Positions 49,501 to 57,916 of a DNA stretch of 64,000 bases are shown piece by piece; the stretch's first letter is position 1; every line of letters starts with the position of its first letter. The DNA is from a virus. The DNA lies in IMG/VR virus record IMGVR_UViG_3300023296_000874, positions 157,594 through 221,593 of that record; one strand, written 5' to 3'. The translations under genes and the position numbers were made by a program. The notes under the pieces were generated by a model. It ran no database searches. It was not told the DNA's origin and saw only the letters and a program-made list of their open reading frames with translations.

Positions 49501-49977
49501 GCAGAAGGCGTGACGTGGCGCGGTGAGCCCGCACTTCAGGACGATGTCGTCCTGGCTGGCGGACAGTACCTCGTACAGCCCGTCGTTGAGGCCCGTACCC
49601 TTCACCATCGCGTAGTCACCAGCGGCCCAGGGATCTTTCCCGCCGAGGTCGATGTTGAGCGAAGCGTCGGTGAAGCCCTTGGTGGAGCCACCCCAGCCCT
49701 CAATCGCGTAGCCCGGAGATACGGGATCATCTACGACAGCCAGACCGCCGTACCGCCCGGCGTCTTCCGAGTAGAGATTGTTGAGCAACAGATAGGCTTC
49801 GCTTGAGTAGAAGCCCTCCTTGCGGCCCGACTGCGCCCCGGTCTGATCGCCAATGACAATCTGACCGCTGGCTACGGTGTGGCTACCGTAGGAGGTGACG
49901 GCTTTGATCTCTCCAGAGACAGTATCTTGGAGAATCCACGTACCGTCCTCGAGCTGTAGTAGTCGAATCTGAGACAT
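46555..49977 (-). CDS. Large tail fibre or spike protein with beta-helix, 1140 aa
   Basis: N-terminal attachment region, then several repeats of SDATLIDTxDxRLSD and NGSASGDLGGSYPSPTV-type segments (about 215-460). From about 475 the sequence changes to a right-handed beta-helix style (VVTVGATGADYTSIQTAMDA, VLVYPGTYAESLDF) to about 770, as in pectate-lyase-like tailspikes, followed by a C-terminal beta domain. No catalytic residues can be assigned. Probably binds or cleaves a surface polysaccharide. Confidence 0.82.
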   Translation of the reverse strand: MSQIRLLQLEDGTWILQDTVSGEIKAVTSYGSHTVASGQIVIGDQTGAQSGRKEGFYSSEAYLLLNNLYSEDAGRYGGLAVVDDPVSPGYAIEGWGGSTKGFTDASLNIDLGGKDPWAAGDYAMVKGTGLNDGLYEVLSASQDDIVLKCGLTAPRHAFCRTSAHGLGAVGTVYKTRVSALRSAAAGNFEVASGTNSNMSFSAVGGEVGANHLLGGGDHLADTLANLNSKVSDATLIDTTDARLSDDRKALTHDLGGSTHGTTTLSQLNTKIDDATLVDEGDARFTDSRPPNGSASGDLGGSYPSPTVNDGADGSAIHRNVAAELDTVPEKATPVSGDYLIIEDSAAAKIKKKIQIGNLPGVAPTAHDLGGASHNADSLANLNSKISDATLIDTGDSRLSDSRAPSGTAGGDLGGSYPNPTVDDGADGTAFHTDQTGEISGVTEKTNPVSDDFLLIEDSAASFAKKRVKLANMLVSPVGVVTVGATGADYTSIQTAMDAAVAGQTVLVYPGTYAESLDFTAVESSVRVTGTPNGQNVIIAGADTTSSRVILNKTGTLRELTVVGPSSGTNPAIDCSGLPGGNLAVMFNCIVQGGGAGHTGPLVRGAGSGILAAIQGLYHNGGTTSGNFFECTGGVCIGLDWIANVGVCDSFIDVSGGILRLQNLQFQNSALYSCTDAVNVSGGELTAQNITIPHTSSPCTNGLHISGNAVDLDISNASFHGSALDFLVDDALTGSGSRLVMDACAFEKALSKFPSTWNPDLLLVSFIDQGSGGDNPGIKFIGAVDAGTIQFPSSLSVGTGDSSVLGMRAWGYDDSLTQFTEVTAALSSQAGSTATWNKDADDGLYVGFPYKPCMFDTEIVGALDGALDVEVWTGAEWEFIHCMAATSDPGKQFAQKLFERAAGDENLRLNISGDAWANWTANDPPSDGDDLYYIRFRNKGAITTAPTIERIKGGHSYIEEKDSGTNRFGGSERILSIDGIALALATDLSGAAGKNQNIDYGEVINLAVKKNKFENSVTDGFGLKFRIPSATDTSRPLYVRWRWAQVDAGVGDIRFDFRFGRITIGTLLNGGQTEEILSVPAAAVSGTVSSIQETSVELNVSSYLPGDTVIFALRRLGGDGADTFAGSIYIVDLEGDATFYD

Positions 49978-49984
49978 TGGTCCC

Positions 49985-50206
49985 TCAGTAGGTAAGGCTC
50001 TTCATCCGGTTCAGGCGGTCAACGAAGGCCGCTTCAGGGCTGTTGTTCCACTCGCACCGAACCTCGTTGAGCTGGTCGGCTGAGATGTCGAAGTAGAACT
50101 CGCCCTTGCCGGGACGCTCTACCTTGAGGGATGCGAGCTTGTAGCCTCGCTGCTCGAGGTATGCGGCGAAGGAGACGTTGGTACACTTGTAGGGCTTGTT
50201 TTCCAT
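49985..50206 (-). CDS. DUF5659-like small protein
   Basis: 73 residues. SFAAYLEQRGYKL at the start and DRLNRMKSLTY at the end fit the pattern AAYL...G...F.F...LKSL that I recall for DUF5659 phage proteins. A relative is at 52305-52562. Function unknown; both genes flank the PKD-fibre gene. Confidence 0.65.
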   Translation of the reverse strand: MENKPYKCTNVSFAAYLEQRGYKLASLKVERPGKGEFYFDISADQLNEVRCEWNNSPEAAFVDRLNRMKSLTY

Positions 50207-50216
50207 GATTGTTTTC

Positions 50217-52238
50217 CTATGTGATTTCGATCTCAGGGAATACCTGGATCACTACTGAGCCGTCCCCGACACCTATGCCGAGCGGTGCAACTACCTCACC
50301 CGTGCTTGATGGGGCAGTGTTTGTGATGTTTCCCGCTGCGGAGGCTGAAAGATAAGCTCTATCCCCCGCACCTACGGAGCCTGAGAAGGGGGCGTTACCG
50401 CTCAACTGAACGAAACAGGTTGTGTCACCTTTCTTCTCTTTCACGAAGCCGATGACACGCGATGTAGCCATAGAGGTAGCGATGGCTTGCTGGATCTTGC
50501 CCGTACCGTCCAGGTAGCAAGCATCCGCGACTGCAACTCCGGAGTCACAGGTAAACTCGCGGTAGGTCCCTGACGGTCGGATGAGATCGTGGTGATCACC
50601 CGATGTCTGCGTCCAGTAGGCATGTCCATCCCACCAATCGCCGCCACCATCCGACGTCCAGATCTCGTACTCATTTCCGGGCGCACTACTTAGTCGCCCA
50701 ATCATCGCACCCTTCTTGAGTGTGATGTCCTGTTGGACGTCCGTATCAGATTCCAGGGCGATTTTGGTGCCCCGAATCTCAACATCCCCCTCAACACCAC
50801 CGCCGTCGGGCTGGCCTCCTCTCAGATAGAGAGTGCCGCCATCACCTGTACCCGCTGATTTGCCTCCCATTACCTTCAGGGAGCCGCCGTCGGCGTCTCC
50901 TGACGGCTGTCTACCCTCAATGCCGCTGACACTGATTACCTGTCCATCCTCGCCAACGTGACCGGAGGTCAGAACGCTTGACAGAGGCGGTACCACATCG
51001 AACTCATCGTCGATGGATTGGAGCACCTCTTGGATGTTGTCGCCATCGATGTTGTTGAAAGAGTCGCGTTGGACGCTGATTTTCTCAGCCGGTACTATGG
51101 GTCCAATACCGTTCGGGGCGTCCCCCAAGAATCGTGGCAGGTCACCCGCTTGTGGGTCTGCAATTCCCGAGGTTGCGTCGTAGTTGCCTCCGAAGGTTGA
51201 ACCCGCCTCGGAAGCGAGGCTGTTAGGTGCGATTTCTGTGCCCGATCGCATAGCGATCGTCAGGTTGGCAGGGCTCCGAATCATGATGGGCTCAAGCCCC
51301 GTCAAACCCTTGATGGTAGAGCCAATCATCAATACGGCTACGTCAGAGTCCGCACCACTCACTTCGAAGAGTTCAGGAGCGCCACTTACTACGCTGTAGA
51401 CGTACACCTCACGGATGACGGCGAGTTGACGGCCACCGGGGTTCCACTGAATCGGTGCATCGCCGCTTACCGGAGGGAGCAGAGTCAGACCCTCAATGCT
51501 GTAGAGGTTGGTGATCGTCACCCCGGCCTCAAAGGTCAAGGGCGTGGTCGAGCCACCGTAGATCTTCCCCAGGCCTTCGATCTCCAAAGCGGCCTGGGTG
51601 TAAACCCTCGCACCCCCGTCGGATAGCTTGGCGTTCTTGAAGTCGTACTCGCCCGCTGGGATGGTCGGGTGCTCGAACTCATCGAGCCCCGACGCATCGA
51701 TGATCACTTCACGGAAGACGTCCGAGCCGATCTCGTCGAAGTCAGCGTAGAGGTTAGCCCAATCGCTGTATACGTTACCGCTCGGCTCGGATTCGTTGGG
51801 GTCGAACACGAACTTGGGTGGGTCGACGGCAGTATCATCGAGGCTCTCGAGCGCCTTGTGCAGGTGGTCGCCCCAATCTCGCTGTCCAACGGCAGGAATT
51901 ATCATGCCCTTGTTCGCGGTAGGGACAGACACATTGCTGAAGGCGCTGCTTGGGGCCTTGCCTTGAGTGGTCTCCGAGGTCTTGTTTCCGGTAGCCGTGA
52001 CCACCAGGAAGAACCTGTACGTGCCTACGACGTCCGGGGTGAACTTCGCGCTGACGGAGTTGGGGGTCGTGAGGGCGGCAGAGCTACCGGGTGGCTTGGC
52101 TGCGAGCGTCCATGCGTAGGACGTAATCGTACCGCCATCCGGGTCGTTGCTCTCACTACCGTCAAGCGTCCACTCAACACCACTGACGGCATTGACGGCA
52201 TCACCGGCTGTAACTGCAATGGGAAGGACTACTGGCAC
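50217..52238 (-). CDS. Fibre or spike protein with PKD domain, 673 aa
   Basis: GTG start behind GAGGA, class L promoter at 52281. Residues 1-85 are a PKD/immunoglobulin-like domain (DGSESNDPDGGTITSYAWTL). The middle (about 130-370) has beta-solenoid features, 410-480 carries GG-rich repeats (GGSLKVMGGKSAGTGDGGTL), and the C-terminal 150 residues form a beta head domain. No enzyme motif. Likely host-surface adhesin. Confidence 0.8.
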   Translation of the reverse strand: MPVVLPIAVTAGDAVNAVSGVEWTLDGSESNDPDGGTITSYAWTLAAKPPGSSAALTTPNSVSAKFTPDVVGTYRFFLVVTATGNKTSETTQGKAPSSAFSNVSVPTANKGMIIPAVGQRDWGDHLHKALESLDDTAVDPPKFVFDPNESEPSGNVYSDWANLYADFDEIGSDVFREVIIDASGLDEFEHPTIPAGEYDFKNAKLSDGGARVYTQAALEIEGLGKIYGGSTTPLTFEAGVTITNLYSIEGLTLLPPVSGDAPIQWNPGGRQLAVIREVYVYSVVSGAPELFEVSGADSDVAVLMIGSTIKGLTGLEPIMIRSPANLTIAMRSGTEIAPNSLASEAGSTFGGNYDATSGIADPQAGDLPRFLGDAPNGIGPIVPAEKISVQRDSFNNIDGDNIQEVLQSIDDEFDVVPPLSSVLTSGHVGEDGQVISVSGIEGRQPSGDADGGSLKVMGGKSAGTGDGGTLYLRGGQPDGGGVEGDVEIRGTKIALESDTDVQQDITLKKGAMIGRLSSAPGNEYEIWTSDGGGDWWDGHAYWTQTSGDHHDLIRPSGTYREFTCDSGVAVADACYLDGTGKIQQAIATSMATSRVIGFVKEKKGDTTCFVQLSGNAPFSGSVGAGDRAYLSASAAGNITNTAPSSTGEVVAPLGIGVGDGSVVIQVFPEIEIT

Positions 52239-52280
52239 TGCGAATCCTCAAGTCTGGATTTGATCTCTGTCGACCCGTCG

Positions 52281-52296
52281 TACAAACGGATTATGT
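52281..52296 (-). promoter_or_regulatory. Class L promoter
   Basis: Minus strand ACATAATCCGTTTGTA, one difference from consensus, 43 nt before the PKD-fibre start. Confidence 0.7.
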
Positions 52297-52304
52297 CGCC
52301 GCGA

Positions 52305-52562
52305 TCAAATGTGGCAGAGGCTCTTGAGGGCCTTGATGGTGTCCGCATAGCACCGAGCGGCGATCTTGGCATCGTCGTTGATGTATTCGAGCTGTAGTCG
52401 CGCAATGGTACCGGAGCCATCGTCAATGAAGACGAAGTTGCAGCGTCGGCGGCGCTCATCAAGCCAGCGAGGAGGCTTCATCGTGATCCGAGCAGCCTTG
52501 AGGAAGGCCGCGAAGTACAGATCAGGAGTCTCGAAATCGCGCTTGGTAGGTAGGGTCGGCAT
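52305..52562 (-). CDS. DUF5659-like small protein
   Basis: 85 residues. DLYFAAFLKAARITM, NFVFIDDGSG and IKALKSLCHI follow the same order as in the 49985 protein and the DUF5659 pattern. ATG start. Function unknown. Confidence 0.65.
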   Translation of the reverse strand: MPTLPTKRDFETPDLYFAAFLKAARITMKPPRWLDERRRRCNFVFIDDGSGTIARLQLEYINDDAKIAARCYADTIKALKSLCHI

Positions 52563-52577
52563 CTGTATGTTCCTTGT

Positions 52578-53009
52578 TTAGTCCAGCAGGTTCACTGGGT
52601 TCTGTTTTTGTGTTTTCTTCGGTGGTAGGGACCGAACGATTTGGCCCGTGAGGGTCAACCGTCGTAGTCTCTCAAAGATGGTTCGCGATCCCACCAGAAC
52701 CGCGTTCGCAGAATCCAGAAACCGCATGTGGTCTTTTACCTGCCATCTCTCACAGAGACGTAGGTCCAACCACATGCGGTATCGCGCTTTGATGAGCTGT
52801 GCTTCGCCGGGCAAGCCCGTGAAGTCTACCGACTCAAAGTCCGCATAGAGCGTCTTGAGGCGGTTCAGGATGTGTACAATCCGCTTTCGCTGAAAGAAGT
52901 TCGCTGGCATCCAGTCGGCACCAGCGAACTCTTTCTTATGCGAATCGAGCAGTTGGTACACCGCGTCAGAAGTGATGGAAGCCCTCAGCAGTCGGCCCGA
53001 AACACCCAT
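52578..53009 (-). CDS. Unknown late protein, 143 aa
   Basis: Start at 53009 (MGVSGRLLRASITSDAVYQL) chosen because GAGG lies 6 nt upstream; an earlier TTG at 53069 has no spacing for a ribosome site but would close the gap to the previous gene, so the start is uncertain. Helical and strongly basic in the second half, ending KKTQKQNPVNLLD. Unrecognised. Confidence 0.6.
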   Translation of the reverse strand: MGVSGRLLRASITSDAVYQLLDSHKKEFAGADWMPANFFQRKRIVHILNRLKTLYADFESVDFTGLPGEAQLIKARYRMWLDLRLCERWQVKDHMRFLDSANAVLVGSRTIFERLRRLTLTGQIVRSLPPKKTQKQNPVNLLD

Positions 53010-53081
53010 CACGTACCTCGCAGTGATACCTCCAGTCCTCGTTATCACGTGGTAGTCAAGCAGGATCAACCTGCTCGGCTA

Positions 53082-53756
53082 TCAGGCGAAGACGGGGAGG
53101 ATCTCGAGGTGTACGTTGAACTTGCCAGCGGTCAGCGTGGCGGCAGCCAGCGTGAACACCATCGTCTCGAGGGTGGCGTTCTTGGTGGAAGCCTGCGCCA
53201 ACTGGGTCGTAACGGCCACATCGATGAGGCCGTTGCTCACCTCTGCACCGTCAAACGCGATGACGTCGCCTGCGCTCCAGCCCGTGATGTCGGCCACAAC
53301 CAGCTTCATGCCGTTGGTGTCCGCAGAGCGTCCGAGCATACCGGTCGGGGTACCACCGGAGGTAGGGGCGACGATCACTTCAATCCAGCCACGGAGCATC
53401 AGGCATACCGGAAGCTCCTTGGTTGCGGCGTCAAGGCCGGTGAGCTCGTAAGCTCCGGCAGTCGCGCCGTCCACGGAGAAGTCGTACTGCCAGGTGTGTA
53501 CCTGGATAGCACCACCAATCTGGGAGACGGTGAGGTTGCCTGCATCCACCTGCTTGCGGATTGCGCCAACTTCGTAGCTGAGAAGCACGTCAGAGCTGAG
53601 CGCGAGCTCAACGGAACTGGATGCTGGGACGTAAACCGGGCCAGGCCGACGCGCACGGTAGGCTCCCTCGCGACCAAGACCGAAGTCAACATCGTCGAGA
53701 AGAATGGAGCCTGTGGTGGCGTTGGTCACCCGGATGTAGAGACTTTCGAGGGCCAT
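53082..53756 (-). CDS. Abundant virion protein candidate, 224 aa (tail tube-like)
   Basis: Beta-rich throughout, no enzyme motif, begins MALESLYIRVTNATTGSILL. Two class L promoters 77 nt apart (53803 and 53880) precede it, the only tandem pair in the window, so it is probably made in large amounts. Size and strand pattern suit a tail tube or head decoration protein. Family not recognised. Confidence 0.7.
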   Translation of the reverse strand: MALESLYIRVTNATTGSILLDDVDFGLGREGAYRARRPGPVYVPASSSVELALSSDVLLSYEVGAIRKQVDAGNLTVSQIGGAIQVHTWQYDFSVDGATAGAYELTGLDAATKELPVCLMLRGWIEVIVAPTSGGTPTGMLGRSADTNGMKLVVADITGWSAGDVIAFDGAEVSNGLIDVAVTTQLAQASTKNATLETMVFTLAAATLTAGKFNVHLEILPVFA

Positions 53757-53802
53757 GGTATTCTACTCCTGCGAGGGGGGTTGAGTTTCTTTGAGCGCGA
53801 TC

Positions 53803-53818
53803 TACAAAAGGATTATGA
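53803..53818 (-). promoter_or_regulatory. Class L promoter, proximal of a tandem pair
   Basis: Minus strand TCATAATCCTTTTGTA, a perfect consensus copy, 47 nt before ATG 53756. Confidence 0.75.
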
Positions 53819-53879
53819 GCAGTGCTCTCAAGAGTGATCACGACACAGGGAAAGCCCGTTTCGCTCGTCTTGACTGCGC

Positions 53880-53895
53880 TACAAATGGATTATGA
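53880..53895 (-). promoter_or_regulatory. Class L promoter, distal of a tandem pair
   Basis: Minus strand TCATAATCCATTTGTA, a perfect consensus copy, directly after the stop of the 53898-54482 gene. Confidence 0.75.
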
Positions 53896-53897
53896 AC

Positions 53898-54482
53898 TCA
53901 GTATTGAGCTGAGATCCGAAGTTCAAAGTCGGTCGCACCGCCGACACCGCGCAGCCAGATCTTCTGGACGCGTCCTTCAATGCCGAGCTCGGCACCTGCG
54001 GCGAGGCTCTTCTCTGGTCCGTTCTCGCTGAACGCTACCATCAGTGCCTCAGTGCTGTCCACGTTCTGAACAGCAAACTCGGTGGATGCGGGAATGTTGA
54101 CGGCGATGGAGTTCGCCAAGGCGGCTCCTTGAGGCACCGTGCCGGTCATCATCCAGAAGTGGTATGATCCGCGCGCCGATTCCATCAGGAGGTGAACGTC
54201 GGACGTGGTGACGGCTACGGTAGCGTCAATGTCCTGGAACCTCACGTACAGAGGTACGGTCAGCGAGTACTCGCTGAGCACGAGCTTGTGGAACACCTTC
54301 CCGCGCCAGTTCTGTCCGAGCCCGTTGCTCGGAGGCGACTGCTTCGCGGGAATGTCCACAAGGGTGCTCCATGTGGTGAGATCCGGGCTGGTTTGCACTC
54401 GAATTGACTGCGTGGAGCTGCCCCTCTGGTCGAGGAGTAGCTCCATGATGTCGTCAGTGCGCCTAATGAGTCCATCGGCCAT
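53898..54482 (-). CDS. Structural protein, 194 aa
   Basis: ATG start. Beta-rich with STLVDIPAKQSPPSNGLGQN, VRFQDIDATVAVTTSDVHL and a C-terminal strand-rich half ending DFELRISAQY. Carbohydrate-binding-like or capsid-decoration-like composition. Unrecognised, but located among virion genes. Confidence 0.7.
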   Translation of the reverse strand: MADGLIRRTDDIMELLLDQRGSSTQSIRVQTSPDLTTWSTLVDIPAKQSPPSNGLGQNWRGKVFHKLVLSEYSLTVPLYVRFQDIDATVAVTTSDVHLLMESARGSYHFWMMTGTVPQGAALANSIAVNIPASTEFAVQNVDSTEALMVAFSENGPEKSLAAGAELGIEGRVQKIWLRGVGGATDFELRISAQY

Positions 54483-54491
54483 GAGTAGCTC

Positions 54492-54890
54492 CTACAGGTT
54501 CTTCTTGCCGGAGAGGTTGTTCACCTTCCGGTCAAAGTCGGTAACGTCCCCACCGCGCTCCTTTACGATCTTCTTGGCGTCTCCCCACGTCTCAACCTGC
54601 TCACCGCCCACGTTGGGTGCCAGGGTGGGTAGGGTGTGAGCGTAGCGCTCGCGCTGACGTCGATCCATCACAGCGGTTCTATTCGCACGGTACCTCTTCT
54701 CCTTGAGAGTCTTCCCAGGCCACTCACCCTTCATCTGAACCTGCCCCCGCCAGTTGGCAGCGATGAAGGTCTTGCTCATTGAGCCGTCACACTCCGTACA
54801 CGGAGGTTGAACGGTCTTGGCATCAGAAACTGAGTAGGTGAGCTCGGTGGTGTAGTCACACGAGGAGCATCGGTAGCTGTACTGGGGCAT
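54492..54890 (-). CDS. FmdB-type zinc-ribbon protein
   Basis: 132 residues. MPQYSYRCSSCDYTTEL and PCTECDGSM give the two Cys pairs; the N-terminal ribbon matches that of the 1628-2035 protein, while the C-terminal parts differ. Followed by a basic region and a C-terminus with NLSGKKNL. Paralogous ribbons in both arms of the structural cluster. Confidence 0.82.
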   Translation of the reverse strand: MPQYSYRCSSCDYTTELTYSVSDAKTVQPPCTECDGSMSKTFIAANWRGQVQMKGEWPGKTLKEKRYRANRTAVMDRRQRERYAHTLPTLAPNVGGEQVETWGDAKKIVKERGGDVTDFDRKVNNLSGKKNL

Positions 54891-54893
54891 TGC

Positions 54894-55985
54894 TTATCCT
54901 GTATGTGTAAGTGCTTCGGCAATCGCGAAGATCTCATCTACGAGTCCTACGTGGTTGTCGAGCTGTAGTCCCATGGCCTTGAGGCGGCGGGACGGTCCAT
55001 CTCTCTTCACAATCTGAGCACCCGCACTTGCCGCACGGTTGTAGAACGTGTCTGAGGATGCTTTCTTGCGCTGAAGAGCGTAGTTCAGAAACAGGTCAGA
55101 GCAGGCGTATACATGCTTGCAGACACGGTTCTGATTGCCAGGGTCCTTCACGGTAGGAGCAGCTCCGTTGGAGCGCGGCTTCCTGTCGAGGTACCCATGT
55201 CGTGCGGCGTGGTGGTCAGGTCCCTGCCACTTCCAGAAGTTGCACGAGCAGCCCATCTTGAGATCGAGCTTCGGAACGTACTGAGCAGAGCTACCCTTGG
55301 GCTTCGCAGCCTTGAGGTGAACCGTGTGGGAGTCACTGGACCCGGAGCTCTGTACCTTGAAGGTCCAGCGCCCCTGAGCCGGGTTGGCCTTTATGAGCCG
55401 AACCTTACAGTCACGAGAGGATTGTACGATGGTGCTCTTGAGTCCCGCGATGATCCCGTCCCACCGCATCGCTACCTTTCCAGCCCGGCGAGCTTGGTAA
55501 CTCATCAGAACTGGGTCGTAGTCTGCCATGAGCATCGCGGCACGAGCATCGCGTCGGTTCGATTGGTTGGCGAGGTCCCGCTCGTATTCGTCACTGGTCA
55601 AGGGCACACGCAACCGGGGCTGGTGTTCGATGGGGTCGTCTTGGTAGTTCTTCTGAGTGATCTCAGTCTCATCCTTACCTGACATACCCTGGTCTTTCCC
55701 AATGTCGTTCGCGTTGTCAATCCGCCAGATGGACTCGTCCTCGTTGTGAGGCTCCTCCTTCTGGTTTGGGTGCGTGAATGTTTGTGTCTCGGGCGACATG
55801 AACAGATGTGCGTCGCTTGCAAGAGGCCGGAACCCCTCCACCTGCGAAGCGATCTCCGCAGGCAGGAGGTGAACCGAACGTGTTGCAGGCGGCATGGCCT
55901 CCATGAACTCGTCCATTGTCCCGAAGACGTCTTGTCTTTGGAACTCGGTCCATGCGGACTCAGAGATGTGAAGGTCGTCTGCCAT
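54894..55985 (-). CDS. SWIM-like zinc-finger protein, 363 aa
   Basis: N-terminal 130 residues acidic and probably disordered. Residues about 190-300 hold a beta section and the cluster MGCSCNFWKWQGPDHHAARH ... RVCKHVYACSDLF, a C-x-C...C-x-H arrangement of SWIM type with a long insert. Such domains bind DNA or protein. A helical C-terminus follows. Position suggests a virion or assembly protein. Confidence 0.75.
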   Translation of the reverse strand: MADDLHISESAWTEFQRQDVFGTMDEFMEAMPPATRSVHLLPAEIASQVEGFRPLASDAHLFMSPETQTFTHPNQKEEPHNEDESIWRIDNANDIGKDQGMSGKDETEITQKNYQDDPIEHQPRLRVPLTSDEYERDLANQSNRRDARAAMLMADYDPVLMSYQARRAGKVAMRWDGIIAGLKSTIVQSSRDCKVRLIKANPAQGRWTFKVQSSGSSDSHTVHLKAAKPKGSSAQYVPKLDLKMGCSCNFWKWQGPDHHAARHGYLDRKPRSNGAAPTVKDPGNQNRVCKHVYACSDLFLNYALQRKKASSDTFYNRAASAGAQIVKRDGPSRRLKAMGLQLDNHVGLVDEIFAIAEALTHTG

Positions 55986-56000
55986 GCTCTCTACCCCAAC

Positions 56001-56168
56001 TCAGTCGGTGCTGATCTTCTTCTCGGGGCGACCCTTGTCCTTGGTGTTCGCTGCCGTGTCGGAGTTGGGGGTGACGAAGCGTCCAGCGGTGTGACCGTTC
56101 TGAACGCGAACAGGCTTGGCCTGGCCGGGCGTGTTGCTTGCCAGTCCCATGCAGTTTGTACGTGCCAT
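56001..56168 (-). CDS. Small basic protein, 55 aa
   Basis: ATG 56168 behind AGAGGA. Starts MARTNCMGLASNTPGQAK and ends KDKGRPEKKISTD; hydrophilic and without predicted fold. It exactly fills the space between the SWIM-like gene and the 56208 gene. Function unknown. Confidence 0.6.
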   Translation of the reverse strand: MARTNCMGLASNTPGQAKPVRVQNGHTAGRFVTPNSDTAANTKDKGRPEKKISTD

Positions 56169-56207
56169 GATAGTATCCTCTCAGGTGGTGTTGAAGCTAC
56201 TGGTGTA

Positions 56208-56807
56208 TCAGCTTGTTGTTGCGGTCATGGAGGGGAACCCGTTGGTGTCTTCAGCGAACAAGCCGCCTTCAAGCACGGTGCGTCCACCCCAGTTTCCATT
56301 GGCGATTGTAGTTGAGATCGCGTAGGAGTTTGCATCCGAACCCTTGAGGTCACCCTCAACGAGCATGGTGTCCCCCGCTCCCGCAGTAGCAATCACCTCG
56401 CCGGGTGTGGTCGTCAGAGCTGCATACACAGCACCCGCGCCAGCACCCAACCGAATCGCAGCGATCAGGTTGTCCAAAGAGTCCGAAGCAGAAGCTCCGA
56501 TCAGGACGTTGCCGTCTACGTTCGTGAGTGACGTCTGGAAGGTCCACGTCTTCGAAGCCACGGTGATGGTCTGCGTGTCAGCAGGCTGTCCCGTGAGTGT
56601 GAAGGTCGCGGCGGCATCTACCACAACAGAGCCAGCAGTCTCACGGGCAGTCACCGCATCTGATGCGGAATCCCCCGATAGCTCCTGGCTGATGCTCCCC
56701 GTCTGAGTAGGCACGCCATTGGAGGAGTTGAACTCCTTCCGCTGACTGACATAGACCGACCCAGAGAAGGTCAGAAGCTGTACTCTCTGTCCAGTTGGCT
56801 GGCCCAT
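56208..56807 (-). CDS. Structural protein with TF-x-TSLTNVDGNV domain, 199 aa
   Basis: ATG start. The segment TWTFQTSLTNVDGNVLIGAS followed by DSLDNLIAAI and GAGAG is a domain I have seen repeatedly in phage tail and capsid-decoration proteins. Beta-rich, no enzyme motif. Probably a virion surface or tail protein. Confidence 0.75.
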   Translation of the reverse strand: MGQPTGQRVQLLTFSGSVYVSQRKEFNSSNGVPTQTGSISQELSGDSASDAVTARETAGSVVVDAAATFTLTGQPADTQTITVASKTWTFQTSLTNVDGNVLIGASASDSLDNLIAAIRLGAGAGAVYAALTTTPGEVIATAGAGDTMLVEGDLKGSDANSYAISTTIANGNWGGRTVLEGGLFAEDTNGFPSMTATTS

Positions 56808-56816
56808 GTCTCACTC

Positions 56817-57842
56817 CTACTTGAAGGTCACATCCGGAAAGTTCTTCTCGAGCTGAGTCTGGAAGCTCTCCGTGCTCTTGGCGTACACGGCAGTCAGGCG
56901 GGTCGGGTTGGTGCTGTTTGCCTTGCACCAATCGAGCCGCTTGCGCCAGTGCGCCTCATGCGGGAAGCCGTCAGGGTATCCGAACTCGTTCAAACCATCG
57001 GAATCAGGTTCACCTTCCGTGGCTACGGAAGCTGTGCGCGCCTTGGAAGCCGCAGTAGGAGCTTGGCCTGCTCTCTTGGCGAGAGCAAGACGGATGTCAT
57101 CAGCAAGTGCTGCGGCATCCTCCTCAGTGTGCTCTTCGTTGACGCGGCTGTCCGCAATCGCCCTACGCTCCTCAACTGCCGCCGTCTTGAGACGTGCCTT
57201 GCGGTCATCCAGGCTCTCGATCTTCGCCACAACCACGCCTTCGCTCTGGTCGCTGATGATCGCCATGCCACCACCGGTCACCTTGGGGCCAAAGCCCTCA
57301 GCCTTCATGGCTTGGTCGATGGCGGTCTTCATCTTGTCACCCGCAACGGCTACCTTCTCGGTCTCCTGCTGCGCCTTCAGTGCCTCGGCCTCTTCGGCGG
57401 CTACTACTGAGCGTCGTACCGGGATCGTGCGGATGTTGGCCTTGCCTACAACCCTCTGCTCCTCGGTGATGATGCGGGGCTTGGTGGTTGCTGCCGTCGT
57501 CTTGGCAGTCTCTTCAGTGCTCTTGCGGTTGCGGCCATTCACCTTCTCGGGGAGGCGGATGGTGGCTACGATCATGTCGTCGTGGTCTTCTACGATCACG
57601 GGCATGGTCGGCTGCTGGGGTGCCTTGGGGGCCGAGGCAGCGGGTACGAAGTCCTGCGTGCCGTCATCCTCAACGATGAGCCCTGCGCGGTTGAGCATCG
57701 AGAAGCCGGACACCTGATGGGTGGTTCCGTCCTTGAGTCGCGTCATGGACCCACCGTCGAAGGTGAGTCGCTCGCCCGCTGTGAGGTTCTGGACGATCTC
57801 GCCCATGTGGAAGTTCCTCATTACCACGTATTCATTCTGCAT
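56817..57842 (-). CDS. Late protein with helical charged centre, 341 aa
   Basis: ATG 57842 behind AGGAG; earlier in-frame codons precede that site. N-terminal beta domain (MQNEYVVMRNFHMGEIVQNL), a disordered basic/Ala-rich centre (about 100-270) and a C-terminal helical domain (EAHWRKRLDWCKANSTNPTR). Class L promoter at 57901. Possibly a head-associated or scaffold-like protein; no family recognised. Confidence 0.7.
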   Translation of the reverse strand: MQNEYVVMRNFHMGEIVQNLTAGERLTFDGGSMTRLKDGTTHQVSGFSMLNRAGLIVEDDGTQDFVPAASAPKAPQQPTMPVIVEDHDDMIVATIRLPEKVNGRNRKSTEETAKTTAATTKPRIITEEQRVVGKANIRTIPVRRSVVAAEEAEALKAQQETEKVAVAGDKMKTAIDQAMKAEGFGPKVTGGGMAIISDQSEGVVVAKIESLDDRKARLKTAAVEERRAIADSRVNEEHTEEDAAALADDIRLALAKRAGQAPTAASKARTASVATEGEPDSDGLNEFGYPDGFPHEAHWRKRLDWCKANSTNPTRLTAVYAKSTESFQTQLEKNFPDVTFK

Positions 57843-57900
57843 GTGTGTCTCCTGGTTGGTTGGGAGGACCGGTGCGTACACCTTCTCTCTCCAGGAGAGC

Positions 57901-57916
57901 TACAAGTGGATTATGA
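57901..57916 (-). promoter_or_regulatory. Class L promoter
   Basis: Minus strand TCATAATCCACTTGTA, one difference from consensus, 58 nt before ATG 57842; it overlaps the end of the next gene upstream. Confidence 0.7.

Noticed and set aside
53880-53895. Class L motif as a terminator stem or integration site
   Set aside because: The motif has no inverted repeat and its copies have constant orientation and spacing to gene starts, which fits a promoter better.
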